Below, piece by piece: positions 23,719-36,300 of a stretch of DNA of 64,000 nucleotides. Position 1 is the stretch's first letter. Each line of letters begins with the position of its first letter. The DNA is taken from positions 811,804 to 875,803 of the forward strand of contig PTFA01000311.1 in assembly GCA_003342895.1 (NCBI GenBank), read 5' to 3'. The position numbers were made by a program, and so were the translations under genes. The notes below the pieces were generated by a model that had not been told where the DNA came from, ran no database searches, and worked only from the letters and a program-made list of their open reading frames with translations. Origin of the DNA: Casuarius casuarius. Lineage: Eukaryota > Chordata > Aves > Casuariiformes > Casuariidae.

Positions 23719-25080
23719 AGTTTCAGTGAAGCCTGGGATTAGGTCATTTTTTGAATAATTTTTTACAGTCTGTTTTGCAATATTTTTGCCAAGAAAATAT
23801 CACTTAATGCCAGCTTCTTTGTATCCAACATTTGAGTAACTCTTGCACAGCCAGCTCACAAAAATCCCCTCCCTATGTTTTATATTTGCTCTTCTTGGAA
23901 ATGGCAAGAAGAAAGCAGACTGCTGTGTGCTCACTAGAAGAAAGACTGATCAAGAGTTCCCACATTTCCCCTGGGATTAAGGAGAAGTGGGCTCAATGGT
24001 ATAGAATTTAGGAAAATAAATCAAATAACTTTTTTTTTTTGGTCTATCAATAAAAAGATTTTGTGTGTGGTTTATTTTGTTCTTTTTTAAAAAAATCTGC
24101 TCCCAGTGGGCAGTCTGGATTGTAAATGCAGTATTTCGATTCACAAATTAGATAGATTTCATGGGAATTAGCAGAGAGTCCCATCACTCACAGCTGACTT
24201 GGACAATAAAATCTGTTTTCTGTCATTAATTTGGCACCAACCGGCTGACTGGTCACCTGCAGTGAGCTGTGAGGGATGGGAAGTGGGAAACAGTCATGTT
24301 TATTCACCAGATAGTGCTGTGGAAAACAAACAAAAGATTATCTTGGGAAAAATGTGGGCCACAGAGAAGTTTTTGTCCATTCAATGCAGGGTGCAAGTTT
24401 ACTAATGCGATTCCTCTTTTCTTATCCACAGTTCAGAGAAGGAAACTATTTCCCTTTTACAGGAGGATGGAAAGAAAAACAAACATACAGAAGACTGATA
24501 AAAGTATGAAGCATAAGCACTGACAAGTCTTTGAGGAACTACTTATTCATTAATAATATTTACTTAGCAATAACAGATGTTCAAACATCAGCTTTTCCGT
24601 GTTTCAATACAGAATCTATTTCTAAGTAATGTTGCTGTAGAAAAACCTCAGTGTGGCTATAGATCAGATTTTAGGATTTAGAACCATGCTTTTCAAGGAG
24701 CTCATTTAACTCTGGATAGACTACATGAAAAGAAAGATACTACTGGGGCAAGGACTCTGAAACTAAGCATTGGTGCCCAAGCATAAGTAGCTACTGAGAG
24801 CCTTGTCAGTTTGAAATTTCTGCTTTCCTGAAAGCTGTAAGCGAACTAAGATTTAGCTCGCTCAGAAAACATGTTTACTCAGCAGCACAAGAGTCTTTCT
24901 ACAATGCACTGGGCAAATCTCAAAAGGCTGACTTTGGACAAGGTTGCTAAAGTTGGCTAAAAGCAGGTAAAACTAACAGTAAGTTTTTGGGACTGCAAGT
25001 CAGTGTCAGATTCCACTGGAGCTTGGCGAATTGAAGTCCCCTTGACACCAACACCACTTTTTCCAGAAAAGTAGAAACAC

Positions 25081-25509
25081 ATGCTAGTTGCCCCACTTAC
25101 AGACTTCTGGCTTCAGAGATGGAAAAAAGCTGCCAAATCAGGAGAAATAAAAAGCTCTGTATGTGAGGAACTTGACTGCTTCTACAACAACCTCCGTGAT
25201 GACACAGCTATGGATGCTACTAGTTTAGACTCTGCTAAACCTTTCAGAGAACTCTTCCAAATCCTTTCGAAAGCAACCAATTGGTTGTGCGCTTTGAGAG
25301 AAACAGAATATGCAATGGAGAGTGCAAATTTATTTCCTACATTTCAAGACATTCTGCTGTATACTCCTCAGCAACATTACCATGGGCTGAAAAAAGTGGA
25401 GATGTGCTCCGAGTTTAGTGGCAGCCAAGATGCTGTGTCTTCTCCTTGCAGGACCAGGAGTCACTCAGCTCTGGGCTGTTGTTGCACTCAGTGGGAGCTG
25501 AGAGCCTAG
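25081..25509 (+). other. 142-codon open frame, probably not a gene
   Basis: It is among the longest frames in the window. The encoded peptide is hydrophilic in its first 70 residues, with a charged Lys/Glu-rich start and a DDTAMDAT segment near residue 40. It becomes Ser/Cys-rich at the end and has no recognisable domain. The ATG has C at -3 and C at +4, a poor initiation context. Two minus-strand frames overlap its 3' part. The length lies within chance expectation for this window. It could be an exon of an unknown transcript or part of an old transposon coding region, but I do not support either. Confidence 0.12.
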
Positions 25510-26510
25510 AGGAAATCTCTCCCACCTGCACGATGCACTCTCCACATCTCTCTTTTTGAATTGAGTGAGAAAGTTTTGCCACCAGTAAGAAAGTGGAGCT
25601 CCTCGCCATGAGTGAGGAGTGACCTGCAGCTGAGCCCTGAACTCAAGAGGAGTTTTGAATCACAGGGCCTCATCACTCGCAGACCCAAAATACCCCCAGC
25701 TAGCTAACAGCAGCTATTTTGCTTCCCTAACAAGCATCATCTCCTGAGTGAGACTACTTTGTAATCCTTATAGGAATGCAAAGGAACAATAGCTCTCACC
25801 TAAGTTCCTGATGGCATTCTATGCGGCTGACTTCCCCCTCAGAAAGCCAGTGACTATAGACTGATTTTCAGGACAAGCTTTGAGGTCTTAGCCTGAAAAA
25901 AGCATTTTTTTCCTAACTTCATCTGAATAGGAGATGGGTATTAAACTGTGGCATTTATGACTAATTTTGTTTACAGCACCTGTAAAGTGTCTCAATAAAG
26001 CCAGTTGCTAACGACATTCTTTTTTTCCAGTCCAGCTCTGAAAAGAGTTCATTATTAGCATGCACTTGATAGGTTAATTTTTCAGTTCTGCATGATTAAT
26101 TGCAGCACTCTGAAGTAAACATCCTATGTAACAGCCACTCAGTGTGTGTGGCAGTGTGTGTTCAGTCCATTTCTTTCTAAAATATACATATATACATGAA
26201 CATTAGCCCAATTTTTTTTGTAAAAACAAATCCATCTAGAAGTTAGAGTGCTACATTCTAAGCAAGTCAAAGTTGAAAACAGGATATAGTGAATATATCG
26301 CCAACGTACCAATTAACACCATTTTTTTCCTCTAAAAAATATATTTGTTCTCTTGGAGACTGAACTTTCACTGAAATAAAATACATTAGTGAAAAAACAC
26401 CTTGCAAAGTAGTCTTTTTGACAGTTACATAGCATGTTACAGTTGGTAAGTTTCCACAATAGTAAAGGCAAATAAAGAATTTTAAGCTGAAGAAAAATGT
26501 CAGCACAGTT

Positions 26511-26519
26511 GGGGGGGGG
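26511..26519. repeat. Run of nine G
   Basis: An isolated G9 run in AT-rich surroundings. Such runs are unusual, error-prone in sequencing and unstable in replication. Confidence 0.9.
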
Positions 26520-27101
26520 CGAAGACTTGGCTTTGCACAGGGATATATCAAAGGTAGGAAAAGTTCCATTTTTTGAGAACTGCAATTAAGCACCAAGAAC
26601 AGAATCATTATATGGCTTCTTGAAAACAATCTATTAAAACAATAATGCTACACTCCTATGTAGTGATTTTTAGCTTTAGATCTCAAAGTTAGTTTACAGT
26701 AAATGCATGCAAGTGTTGCTCGTTAGTTAGAGAATACACAAAACTTGCTCATGAAACACTTAAAAAAAAAAAGTGCTCCTAACTCACTAAAACACACTTT
26801 GATAAAAACGTGACTCATAAGGCCTAATTTGGCTCTTCATTGCTCCAGTGTAGGGAAGAATTGCTCAGATTAAGCCCACTGAGAATACAGTGAAGCTAAA
26901 TAGCTTAGTGGTCCAGTCTCATTTACATATAACACAAAAAAGATGAAGAATCAAGAACCCGAACCAAGTCCACTGACATGAATGGGAAACTTCCCTTTTT
27001 CTTCAAACCATAGATGGGGAAGGGGAAATATTTACCAAAACAATTGGTATCTGAAATACACCATTTCCCTAGAAAGAAAGACTTTTACCATTGCATAGCA
27101 G

Positions 27102-27126
27102 GTTAGCAAGTTAACAAGTTAGCAAG
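27102..27126. repeat. Three-unit short tandem repeat
   Basis: Three 8-9 bp units of the form GTTAGCAA / GTTAACAA / GTTAGCAA follow one another, with one base changed in the middle unit. Confidence 0.8.
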
Positions 27127-28880
27127 ACAGATGTTGAAGTAAGGCAAGGAATCAGACCCCTGGAATTAATAAGGTTTCCATAAAAAAAAGGTCCTTCAAC
27201 TGTGGGACATGCAGCCAGTGCCAAGAGCTACTGAAAACAGAAGCATAAAGACATAGGCAGGATGGGAAAGAAAATGAATACATCTGTGCCAATAGAGAGG
27301 CAAAGCTGTAAACGCCTTAACCAAAAGAAAACACTTCCAAGAGGTATCATAGCAATCTAGATGCTGAGAAGCAACAGTTACACTATAGCCTTACCTACCT
27401 TTGAGAGTCAGCCTACAGTACAAAGCATTTCCAGAGTGCACCTAAATTCAGCTCTTCAGAAGGCCAATATGGAGGTCAGTTGACAGACAGCATACTGTGA
27501 TGAAAGACAGCTCTCCTGCAGGGCACAGGGCAGCTTCACCAACACGTGGAGCTTCCATGAAGGAAGGCTACAGCTAATCCTACTTTCTGCCTCCTTTAGT
27601 TGCCACCCTTCAGACAAGGGCCTGAACACTGTGACTAGTGCCTTAGCCTTCCACGCGTCCAGATACCACTGCGTGCTGTGGGGAGCAATGCATTCAAGAA
27701 GATCTAAATAGACTTGCAAGGCATTAGGCCATCATTCAGCTAACTTGGGCTGTTTGCTGAGCCTGTCTCACAGACTACACCACTGCTCAGATTTAGATCT
27801 ACACTTCAAGGCATTGGGGAGTTCCCACCTCAGTGATCACCTTAAGAAAGCATCTGAGCAGAATAACAGATGTCGCTATCTTTCAGACTGCTCCTTAATA
27901 TTCTGATAGCACGTTTGTAGGCATGGCATAAATACTGGTTAGATTTTATTAGACAGAACTTACATAAACCATTAAACATATATGAATAACATCTTGTAGT
28001 CAAAATAGCTTGATGCCAACTGGAATCCTAAATATACCTTGTAGAGCTGTCAAGCCAGACGTGTCTTCTATTACTGATTTCCTGAGCCATTTGCTCCAAG
28101 TTTTGATGTCAAATGGAAGGTAAGTGCACTCATAGTTTGCAGAAGTATTTGGCATTTAGATTAAAGCCTTTCAGCAATTACATAGAAGTTGTCGAGGTTC
28201 AAAAGCTTGGCCCATAAGCCAAACAAGTTCTTGGAATTTAATTCTACTGGAAAGCTTTTAGTCAGGAAGACTGATCATCTTTATAAAGAGAACTGGTAAA
28301 CTAAGCCCACAAAACAAATGGACTTACATATGAAGTATGTTTCATGCATGATTAACTACGCAAGCAAATCTATCATTGACTTCAACAGAAGGGTGAGCCT
28401 ATAAACCAGAAGGTTTTTCCCTAATGAAAAAAGGAATGGTTCTTAATAAGTGGATCATCCTGCTATAGGAACAATCTTGCTGTTTTTTTGTTTTTGTTTT
28501 GGTTTGGTTTTTTTTACAAATAGAGCTTGGGGTTGCAACTTAGCAAATTCCTTAATCATGCAAGTAACCACACTATCCATTATGTATAGCCAAGTGCACA
28601 TTTGATCAATGGCAGTGTTTTTGTTAATGCTATATCAACTAAATAAGTAGGAAAAAATCCTTCATATTTTGTGGATATTTTCAGTTGCTGAGTCAGAAAA
28701 CAAAATAAAGTCCAACATCTGCATTTACTTTTGTTCAGTAAAGCTTGCATCTCCCTTCAGGGCTGAGAGCAAGCAGACTGCTGCTAACCATGATAATTAC
28801 ACAGTACTCAGCATGGTGAGTAGAATAACATTGTAATTGTCCAAGGGTTTGAACAATTTGGACTGATTTTGTATAGTGTA

Positions 28881-29003
28881 TAATTTACAGTAAAGATTCA
28901 GAATGTGTTTTCTTTGCGCCAAGAACACTTTCATCCTTTAGCTCTGGATCATTATGCATGGAGACAAGCATCCACAATCAAATTCGATCCAGATGAAGAA
29001 CAT
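28881..29003 (-). other. Candidate minus-strand terminal exon (weak)
   Basis: On the minus strand a pyrimidine-rich segment ends in 'ttctatttttgcag', a good splice acceptor, with the AG at plus-strand 29004-29005. The first frame then reads MFFIWIEFDCGC and stops after 21 codons; the other two frames stop after 16 and 7 codons. Any coding contribution would therefore be a short C-terminus. Nothing downstream proves a polyadenylation site, and the acceptor-like string is common by chance. The peptide is not recognised. Confidence 0.12.
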
Positions 29004-29299
29004 CTGCAAAAATAGAATAATTTATTTTATTGACATTTAGATTTACATAATTTTATCTGGGTCCGATTCAGTTTGTGACAGTCAAGGTAATATAAAATAA
29101 CCAAGACCCCATAGAGTCATTCAGACAAAACAAAAATATGCAAACTCTTGAAATGTTACCGCGATCGTAACAAATTAGTGACAGTGACTGAACCAGGGTG
29201 AAGGTCTCAAGAAAATATTAATGAGCTCTGTGCCTAAGTATGGTTTATTTTCCTTCATGAGGCCAGGGCAAGACTTTGTTGTATGCAGTTACACAGTAA

Positions 29300-29403
29300 G
29301 ACCCTCATTCTGCAAAAACCTAAGCGCTTATCTTTACACTCTGAAGAGTCACTGTGAAGCAACTGGGACTAATAACAATAGATAAAAGTTATGGATCAGG
29401 GCC
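29300..29403. repeat. Palindromic relic repeat, family A (MITE-like)
   Basis: The left end 'gaccctcattctgcaaaaac' (29300-29319) is mirrored by 'ggatcagggcc' (29393-29403). Internal words 'aagcgcttatctttacactc' and 'aactgggactaat' fit the same repeat seen at 6427-6536, in which TTAACTTTA and a CAATGGGACTA-type core occur. The central part is eroded, so the terminal symmetry is the best evidence. Confidence 0.5.
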
Positions 29404-29989
29404 TATATAATTTCTGAATACCAGTTACAGCGGTGCATAGCAATAGCAACAGTGCGTACCAGATCTTCATTACTTTCCTGTGTGAGTCAACTGCATGACC
29501 TAAAAGTGTTTCGCTCTTCTCAGAAAGAAACAAACATTTCACCAGTGTGAATGTACAATCCATTATGAGAAATGGACAAAAGTCTTTACAATAATAATCA
29601 GAAACGTTAAAAGTGCTCTGTTTTCTATGGTTTTGAAAGACCTATTTTTTGTGAAATGGTTTTAATTGAGAGAGGAAGGGAACAAAGGGAACCAGGGGAG
29701 GAAAGCAGGAAAAGGAACACCTACAAAAATGTTTTCATTTGCCCAAATCCCAATTTCCAGCAAACTACAACACATGCATTCTCAGTATTATAGTTTATTA
29801 AAAAATTAGTGTAACTATAAAAATACAAATTAGTGGGTTTTTTAAAATGAAAATGTTTCTTATTCAAAGAATAGCTTGAACAGCTGCTTTCCTGATTTGA
29901 AACATGGAACTTGATCTCTCAGAAATTCAGCTAAATTCTCATAGAGGAGAAAAAATTGGAGGCATCCAAACCAGTGGATTTTTTTTAAT

Positions 29990-30110
29990 GTTTCATTCCG
30001 GCCATCTATAAGATGGGAATAAGAAATACCTACCCCACTGTACTCTAATGGGAATTATAATAATATTTACAAAGCACTTTGAAGAAAGGATTAAAGTAAG
30101 CATAAATATT
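29990..30110 (+). repeat. MIR-class SINE relic (3' half)
   Basis: The word 'catctataagatgggaat' (30003-30020) corresponds to 'catctgtaaaatggggat' of MIR. It is followed by 'aagaaatacctacccc' for 'aataatacctacctc', then 'acaaagcactttgaa' (30069-30083) for the 'gtaaagcgcttagaa' tail. Order and spacing agree with the plus-strand consensus. The 5' half is not recognisable. Confidence 0.65.
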
Positions 30111-31470
30111 CCCAATATTGTTACAAAGTTATATTCTCTAGTAGAGAGTAAGGACTATTTCTAAATAACAAGATTCTTGCCAAAAGGACATTTTTAACTC
30201 TATAAAACTCACTGCTATTAAAGGGATGATATCTCTTCTCAGTTGCCAGGTCTTATAACTCCACCTGGTGATAGTAGTAGGCTGAAAACTAGATCTTATA
30301 CCTGCATTTTTGAAAATTAGGTAGTAGAAATATGTAATAAGTGGTTCAAACTTTTTCTACATTAAATGCCTTCCACCATTTCCATGTTTAAAGTAATTTC
30401 TTAATTGTGCTGCATAAAACAGTAATTTTTTTCAGGTTTTTAATTACAATCAATTCTAACAGCTAGGGTAATTTTAAAATTATTTGACTTTGCATACTTG
30501 GTTTTATATAGCAACTGACTTTCAGCGGATCACACAAAGTCCAATACAATACAGTACAATATAATTTTTGACAAGCTTCCTATCGAAAGGAACTTCATAG
30601 TAGTTACTGGATAAAATGCATCAATGGCCTATGACTCTCATGTCATGCTTGGATGAGTTTATGCCATGTGATGAAAAGGGAGGAAAGAACTGCTCTTTGT
30701 ATATGAGCAGTATCCCTTTTCTCCTCAATGTAAACAAACACTCAACATATCTGGAAAGCAAGCAGATGAGCTACTGAGGCTACGTGACCTTACCATCCAG
30801 AAATAGTTTTTCAGTGAATTCAATATTCACTTTTATGATGCATTTAACATTGTAATGCTGAAGTCAAAACTTCGACAAAGCTCAGTTTTAAACTGTTGCT
30901 CTAACACACTTAAAAGCAGATGGTGTGGAATTGAAACACAAAAGGGAGAGGAAGAAAATAAAAGCTATTAGTTACATGGGGTTTTCTGCACATTATTATA
31001 GTACTGGGAAACTGTTCACTTCTTTTACCACTTTCATCATAGCCTACAGTTCTAAAAGGAGGTGATGAAGGTCTATAAACAGAAGACAACCATTTGAGTT
31101 GCTTTCCAAACTGCCCTCGGACGCTGTGGCATTGATTTCAGCATTACCTCCCAGAGCGAAAACCCAAAGCACAGATGCAAAAGTAAATGTTCCCAAGTTG
31201 GCTGCTGAACTCAGCAACCTCGTTTATTCAGCATACGTTAGGCATAAGACTTCCCAAATTACATCATGCCCCTAGCATTTACTCAGCAGGAGTAAAACCT
31301 CCTCCCTGAGAAAAGGGAACAAGATCAAATCAAAGACTAAGATCCGATCAAGGCACAAAACATCTCAGGAGACCCACTTCAGATGAGGACACGTGCGCTG
31401 CATCTCATCTTGTTATCCCTTCTGCTATTGTTAAGCTGTTAGTTTTACCTATTATATGCAGGTAAATAAA

Positions 31471-31490
31471 TATATATATATATATATATA
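31471..31490. repeat. (TA)10 microsatellite
   Basis: Ten uninterrupted TA units, followed by A5 and a further AT-rich segment to about 31507. Cruciform-prone and probably polymorphic. Confidence 0.95.
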
Positions 31491-33296
31491 AAAAATATAT
31501 AATATACTTACACACCAAACATGATCTGTGCATGATCAGTCTCTGTTTTACAAGCCACAGGAAAGAGTCCACTTGAAACTCAAGAAAGAGTTCTGATGTG
31601 AGATTACACATCCTGTACCCTCAAATTCAGTTTCAGCACAGGAGGTTATCACGAGCTGAGGTATGAAACCTTTCATGGCTGTAACAAAACGTGAAAGCTC
31701 TCATACCCCCAAAATCCCACTGGACGAAGGTCACATTGTGCTTCTCCCTTTGCAATTCTTTGGAGTAATGAAGGCAGGAGTGAAAGAGGCACACTGGAGT
31801 AATCACAGCACTCCTTTTTCTGACGATCCTTGCACAATAGGATTAAGGTGTTAATGTCATAGCACCGACCCTTTAGGCACTTTTACTTGGATCAAAGATC
31901 AGTAGCTGGGCTTCCTGCACAGCATGCAGGGAGGAGTCGTGACCTTCATAGCAATATCCACAAGAGCTGTGGTACCAAGCAGGGAGCTGAGGTGACCAAC
32001 TGTCTGGGATACTCCTGGGCAGGATAATTTTAATTCCAGCTCCTCTCTACAGCTGAGGCACTTTCCCTTACTTGCGGTCCACAGCCTGTTTTTTCTCCTC
32101 ACACATGCCTTTTCTTCCAAAAAAAGTAATTTTAGATTATTGAATGCATACTAACCTAGCACAGCAAGGAGGCAGGGCTCCCTCTCTGTTTTGGGGCATG
32201 CAAACTTACAGCTCTCATAGTCAAGGAACAACCACCAGTGTGAAGGGCAGATGAGACAACATCCTCCTCCCACTAAATAGGGGTATTTAATTGGGGTGTT
32301 TCTGGGCACAACAGAAAAACAAACTTTAAGTAGTCCGAGGCTTACTTTAACATAAATAAAATAACTAAGAAAAAAAAGAGGCTTTTATAAATGTCCTATG
32401 CCTCTATGGTTGTGGAAGCAAGTGAGCAGAGTTTTGAGGATCTGTATTTCAGATACCTGAAATGCCATGTTAAGTCCTAATTTTTTTTTGATGCTTTGAT
32501 TTGAGACCTCTAATAATTCCAAAATCCATTTCAGTGAAGAGAAGAAGAGTCAAAAAACCCAGAAAGTAACTACCCAGAATTCCTCAGGCTCTGTCATCCT
32601 CCCACAGGTTTTCTGGCAGGAGGATACAGTTCTACATTCGTACATCATTTTTGTACTCCTTAATAACACTGACATTCTTTTTGCTCAAGAAAGTTCTAAC
32701 CACAAATTGAAGGCAGTCCATAAGGTTCAAAAAGTACCCACTGAGTTCTTGAATCAAAGTATATCAAGTACAGGAGGGTTGGGACATGGCCCAGAAAACT
32801 TGATTGCAAAGCAGGATTGTATTTATGTCAGCTTTGCAGAAACCAACATTTCAAATTCTGATAAAAAGACCTTTATATCTAGGTTGTACATTAAGCAGTC
32901 TGTTGTCTGAAAAATGATGCTAGCTAAAGGAAAACTGTTTTCTTAATTATCTCAACCCTTTCTGACCCACATAGTCCTTTTTAATGAGGCTCAACCTGAG
33001 GGTTTTAGTGTGTGTTTATTTTCTGAGTGATGGGGAGGAGAAAGACAAGGTTTTTTCCTATGTGATGAAAATGATGGATCTGTATATTTTTTCTTTTTTT
33101 GGAAGAGCTTTGGGATACTTGCAATGAAATAGCTCCCAAAGGGCAGACAGAAATTGCTCACGGAGAGACTTTTCCTCTCAACTTTTTTTCCAGGATGTGA
33201 TTTTTATGGTAAAGTTAAATAGCCCTTTAATGCAGCTGTTTAGTAATGGAAAGCTTAACACTTAGCTAGGTCACTACTACAGTGAAAGGCTATGTT

Positions 33297-33392
33297 GGGC
33301 GAGATCCTCAGCTGCTGTAAGTCAGCAGAACTCCACTGAAACCACTTACCACAACAGAACTTCACTGATTTACAGTAGCTGAAAGTCTGGAT
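33297..33392. repeat. Palindromic relic repeat, family B (MITE-like)
   Basis: The left half begins 'gagatcctcagctgctgtaa' (33301-33320) and continues with 'gtcagcagaactccactgaa'. The right half 'cagaacttcactgatttaca' then 'gtagctgaaagtctgg' is its eroded reverse complement. I recognise the pattern GATCCTCAGCTGGTGTAAATCAG...CTGATTTACACCAGCTGAGGATC as a common palindromic repeat of turtles, crocodilians and birds, without a reliable database name. A second copy lies at 57784-57874. Confidence 0.6.
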
Positions 33393-36300
33393 ACAAATCT
33401 TCCAGAAACAAAATACCCACTTATACCCTCTTCTTAATTCCTATGGAAGCCTCCATTGATGGGTGTTTTGCACATAAAGTAGGAAGTTAATTCCTCTTTG
33501 CTTTCCTCATGCAAGAAGCCCCATTACTTTTGACACAGCTTACCTTCAAGCAAACTGGCTCTGGCCTTGAGGCAATTAGTTTTCAAACCAATTTGGTAAA
33601 GAATCTTCTTCTCCATGAACTTTCTACTGCAGTTATCCTTTTCCTTGTTTCATATGGTATTGGCAGCAGGTGCATCGTTCTAATCTCACCTGTTCATTCC
33701 CCTTGACACAAACCTTTTGAAATTCAGACATTTGTCCAGCCAGGGAGATTGAAAGTAATAGGAACGTTAGCTTGTGCAATGGTAGTAAAAATAAACAAAT
33801 ATAAATGTGTGGAGCAGGCAGAAGCTGGTTTTGAACCATTTTTCAAGTAGCTACAAACAGGTTGGCCAACAAGAGATTAGATGAGGTCAAAAGAAGTGCT
33901 ACACATGGAGCTCTAGCAGAAAAACATTCACTTGTCATGTTAAAACCCCTTTCCTCTTGCATCTCTCCAGATACCATAAATGAGCAATTAGAAATAGCAA
34001 AGCTCTCTAGGGCAAGAACAAAGGGTGCCACTGACCGCTGCTCCTCGGCATCTCATTTTCTCCTCTCCAAAACATTTGATGTACTTCTGAAAGCTTCTAG
34101 TTTAGTCTGTGGTGGCTTTCGTTTCAGGAATATACCGTATGTTGTTTTATTCACTGGTGTGTTTTGTAGTGCAAGGCTACAATGCAATGCGGGTATTTCA
34201 CATTGACATGAAAGCGATAGAAGCTAACTCTTGCCTTTTAAGCTTTTCTGTTGCTGCAAAGTCATGGTTTGAAGTGATTGCTCAAAAATGAATCAAAAGG
34301 GAAAGTAAGCTGGACACTGAATCTAATGAACATGAATCCACAGCTTTGTACATCAAAATGAGGATTCTGATTTACATACATTTCTTGTTGCTAGCAGCAC
34401 TTCTGACTCCAGATCCAAATGCCCAATGTGCTTTAGAGACAGGGCATGGTTCTTAAGGTCTAACTTAAAATAAATAATTAAAAAAGCATTTTTGTAACTT
34501 TTCAACCAGGCACAACTGGTTGTGAGCAGCACTGAGCAGGAGAGGGTCCACCCAAGGCTCTTCCCAAAGCTCTTGAGGACAAACAGCCGATTGCTCTAGA
34601 CAAGTCAATTTGATATAAGTAATAAAAGAATACCAAAGCACCTCATCCACAGGCTGCCAAAATCAATGGGACTTAAATAGGCTATGGATTATATGTATGT
34701 TACAAATACATATAATTTAAGGCTAGCATTGACTCTCAAATAAACCTTTAAGGTGTTAATATATTGATTTTCTCTTTCAATAATGTTTGGAGGTAAATAA
34801 AAATATTAATTTACCCATTCACTCTCATTGTCAAGTGGTTCCAGCCCTTCTAGACAACATTTTTCAGTGCTGAACATTTTTAAATACTTCAATGGTTTGT
34901 TAGAAGTGGTGTTATTATCTTTCAGTTATAGCTGCATCCTTCCTTAAGGCAATGTATACCTGACTAATACTAAGGGAGACCTATATGCAGCAGGTTGTAA
35001 GGAATCCAACATTTCAGTTGTCCAATGAACAAATAAATAATTTCCTGCAGACTTAGCTCATTTCAGCATTTGATTTTGTGTTCCTTTATTTATTTCTTTT
35101 TCAGTGTTGGACATAAAACTGAGTTACATCCAAATTAAAGGAATTCAATACACATGTGCATCAGCAACCTAAAATTATTTTAAGTTGTATTTTCGTTTTG
35201 ACTAAGCTATTAAAGTAATATGCCTTTGCATTTTCTTTCTTTTTAACTATCACAGTGCAAGAAAATTCAGCATCTTCACTGCCTCGCCAGACAACGTGGG
35301 AGCGGGGCTTTGCGCTAGCAAGCTGGATTGCATGGCAGGGAACTTAGTCAAGAACTATGCACTAGTCAGAGATGAAAGAAAAAATGCAATACTGGAGAAT
35401 GCAATTCATTCCCATATGATATAATACCCACACTTTAACTACCGTATGAGGCTTATCCCCCACTTAAAGCAGACCTTGTCTGCAGCGTAACCATACTTGA
35501 GCTGGCTTTGACTAAATGATGTCAAGTACTAGGAGAAGCTCCCTGCAGCTTTGTGGAAGGGCAAGCTGGCAAGGAAAACCCACTGGATTACCTCAGGTAG
35601 CCAGGCTAGCACAGCTGCTTTGGGTACCTCCCAAACGCAAAATTGCTCCATATTAGCAGATCCTGAATCATTTAAAGTGCACCAAAAGATAGAGCTTTGA
35701 AAGGTCTAGCTTGGATCACCCTTGAGCTAAATTGCTCCTTTAGTAAGACTGATGTAGTTGAAACTAGGCCGATACCACGATTCAAACTGCTATACTGCAC
35801 AAGTGCTCCAATCTTGTCGAATCTGAAGTTTCCCTAGGTGTTTCCCCAACTCAAAGACTCAAAAATTGCTTTTTGGTTATCTAAAATTACTTTCACGTTA
35901 CATTTACAGACTCTTAGAGCTGATTCCATGTTATGCTCTAGCCATTTCATATGGCTTAGAGAAAGCAAAGCGGCTAGATTATGGTTACAGAATGGCCACA
36001 GTACATATATTACCAGTAACTTTAGTACGGGAATTCATTTAGGAGGCCACGATAGTGAAGTCCCTTTGTCACAAAGCATCTGAGCTACTTTTTACATCAG
36101 GTAATCTAAGGAAAATATGGGGAGAGACAGCAGGGCACATCCTCTTAACTAGCAATGGAGAGAGGAGAGAAAGAGACAGCTTTACTCCCAGTTGTTAACA
36201 TACTTAATTTGTCTAGAAAGGTAGCCTTGCCTTTCTGTTTAATTTTAATTTGCACTGATTTTTGTATGTAAAGCAAGCATTCTTAGAACTATCCCAGAGC

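Larger units (their letters stand above)
22501..28880. other. Noncoding stretch with small simple repeats
   Basis: It contains a T run near 22519-22529, a 15-bp tandem duplication at 23689-23718, a T run near 24031, a run of nine G at 26511-26519, an A run near 26762 and a 3-unit 8-9 bp repeat at 27102-27126. At 24440-24475 'tttcccttttacaggagga' faintly resembles the antisense MIR core. Around 26940-26990 words like 'ccactgacatgaatggga' recall the palindromic relic repeats. The longest open frame (25081-25509, 142 codons) is listed separately. No gene is recognised. Confidence 0.5.
29404..33296. other. Noncoding stretch, no gene recognised
   Basis: Apart from the SINE relic at 29990-30110 and the TA array at 31471-31490, nothing can be placed. 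Open frames reach 73 codons only. A short CAATACAATACAGTACAAT-type slippage repeat lies at about 30541-30560. Confidence 0.6.

Noticed and set aside
24440..24475. Faint antisense MIR core
   Set aside because: Only about 20 bases can be matched and no flanking parts of the element follow.
33862..34206. 114-codon plus-strand frame with protein-like N-terminal half
   Set aside because: No homologue recognised, no splice sites, overlapped by a minus-strand frame.
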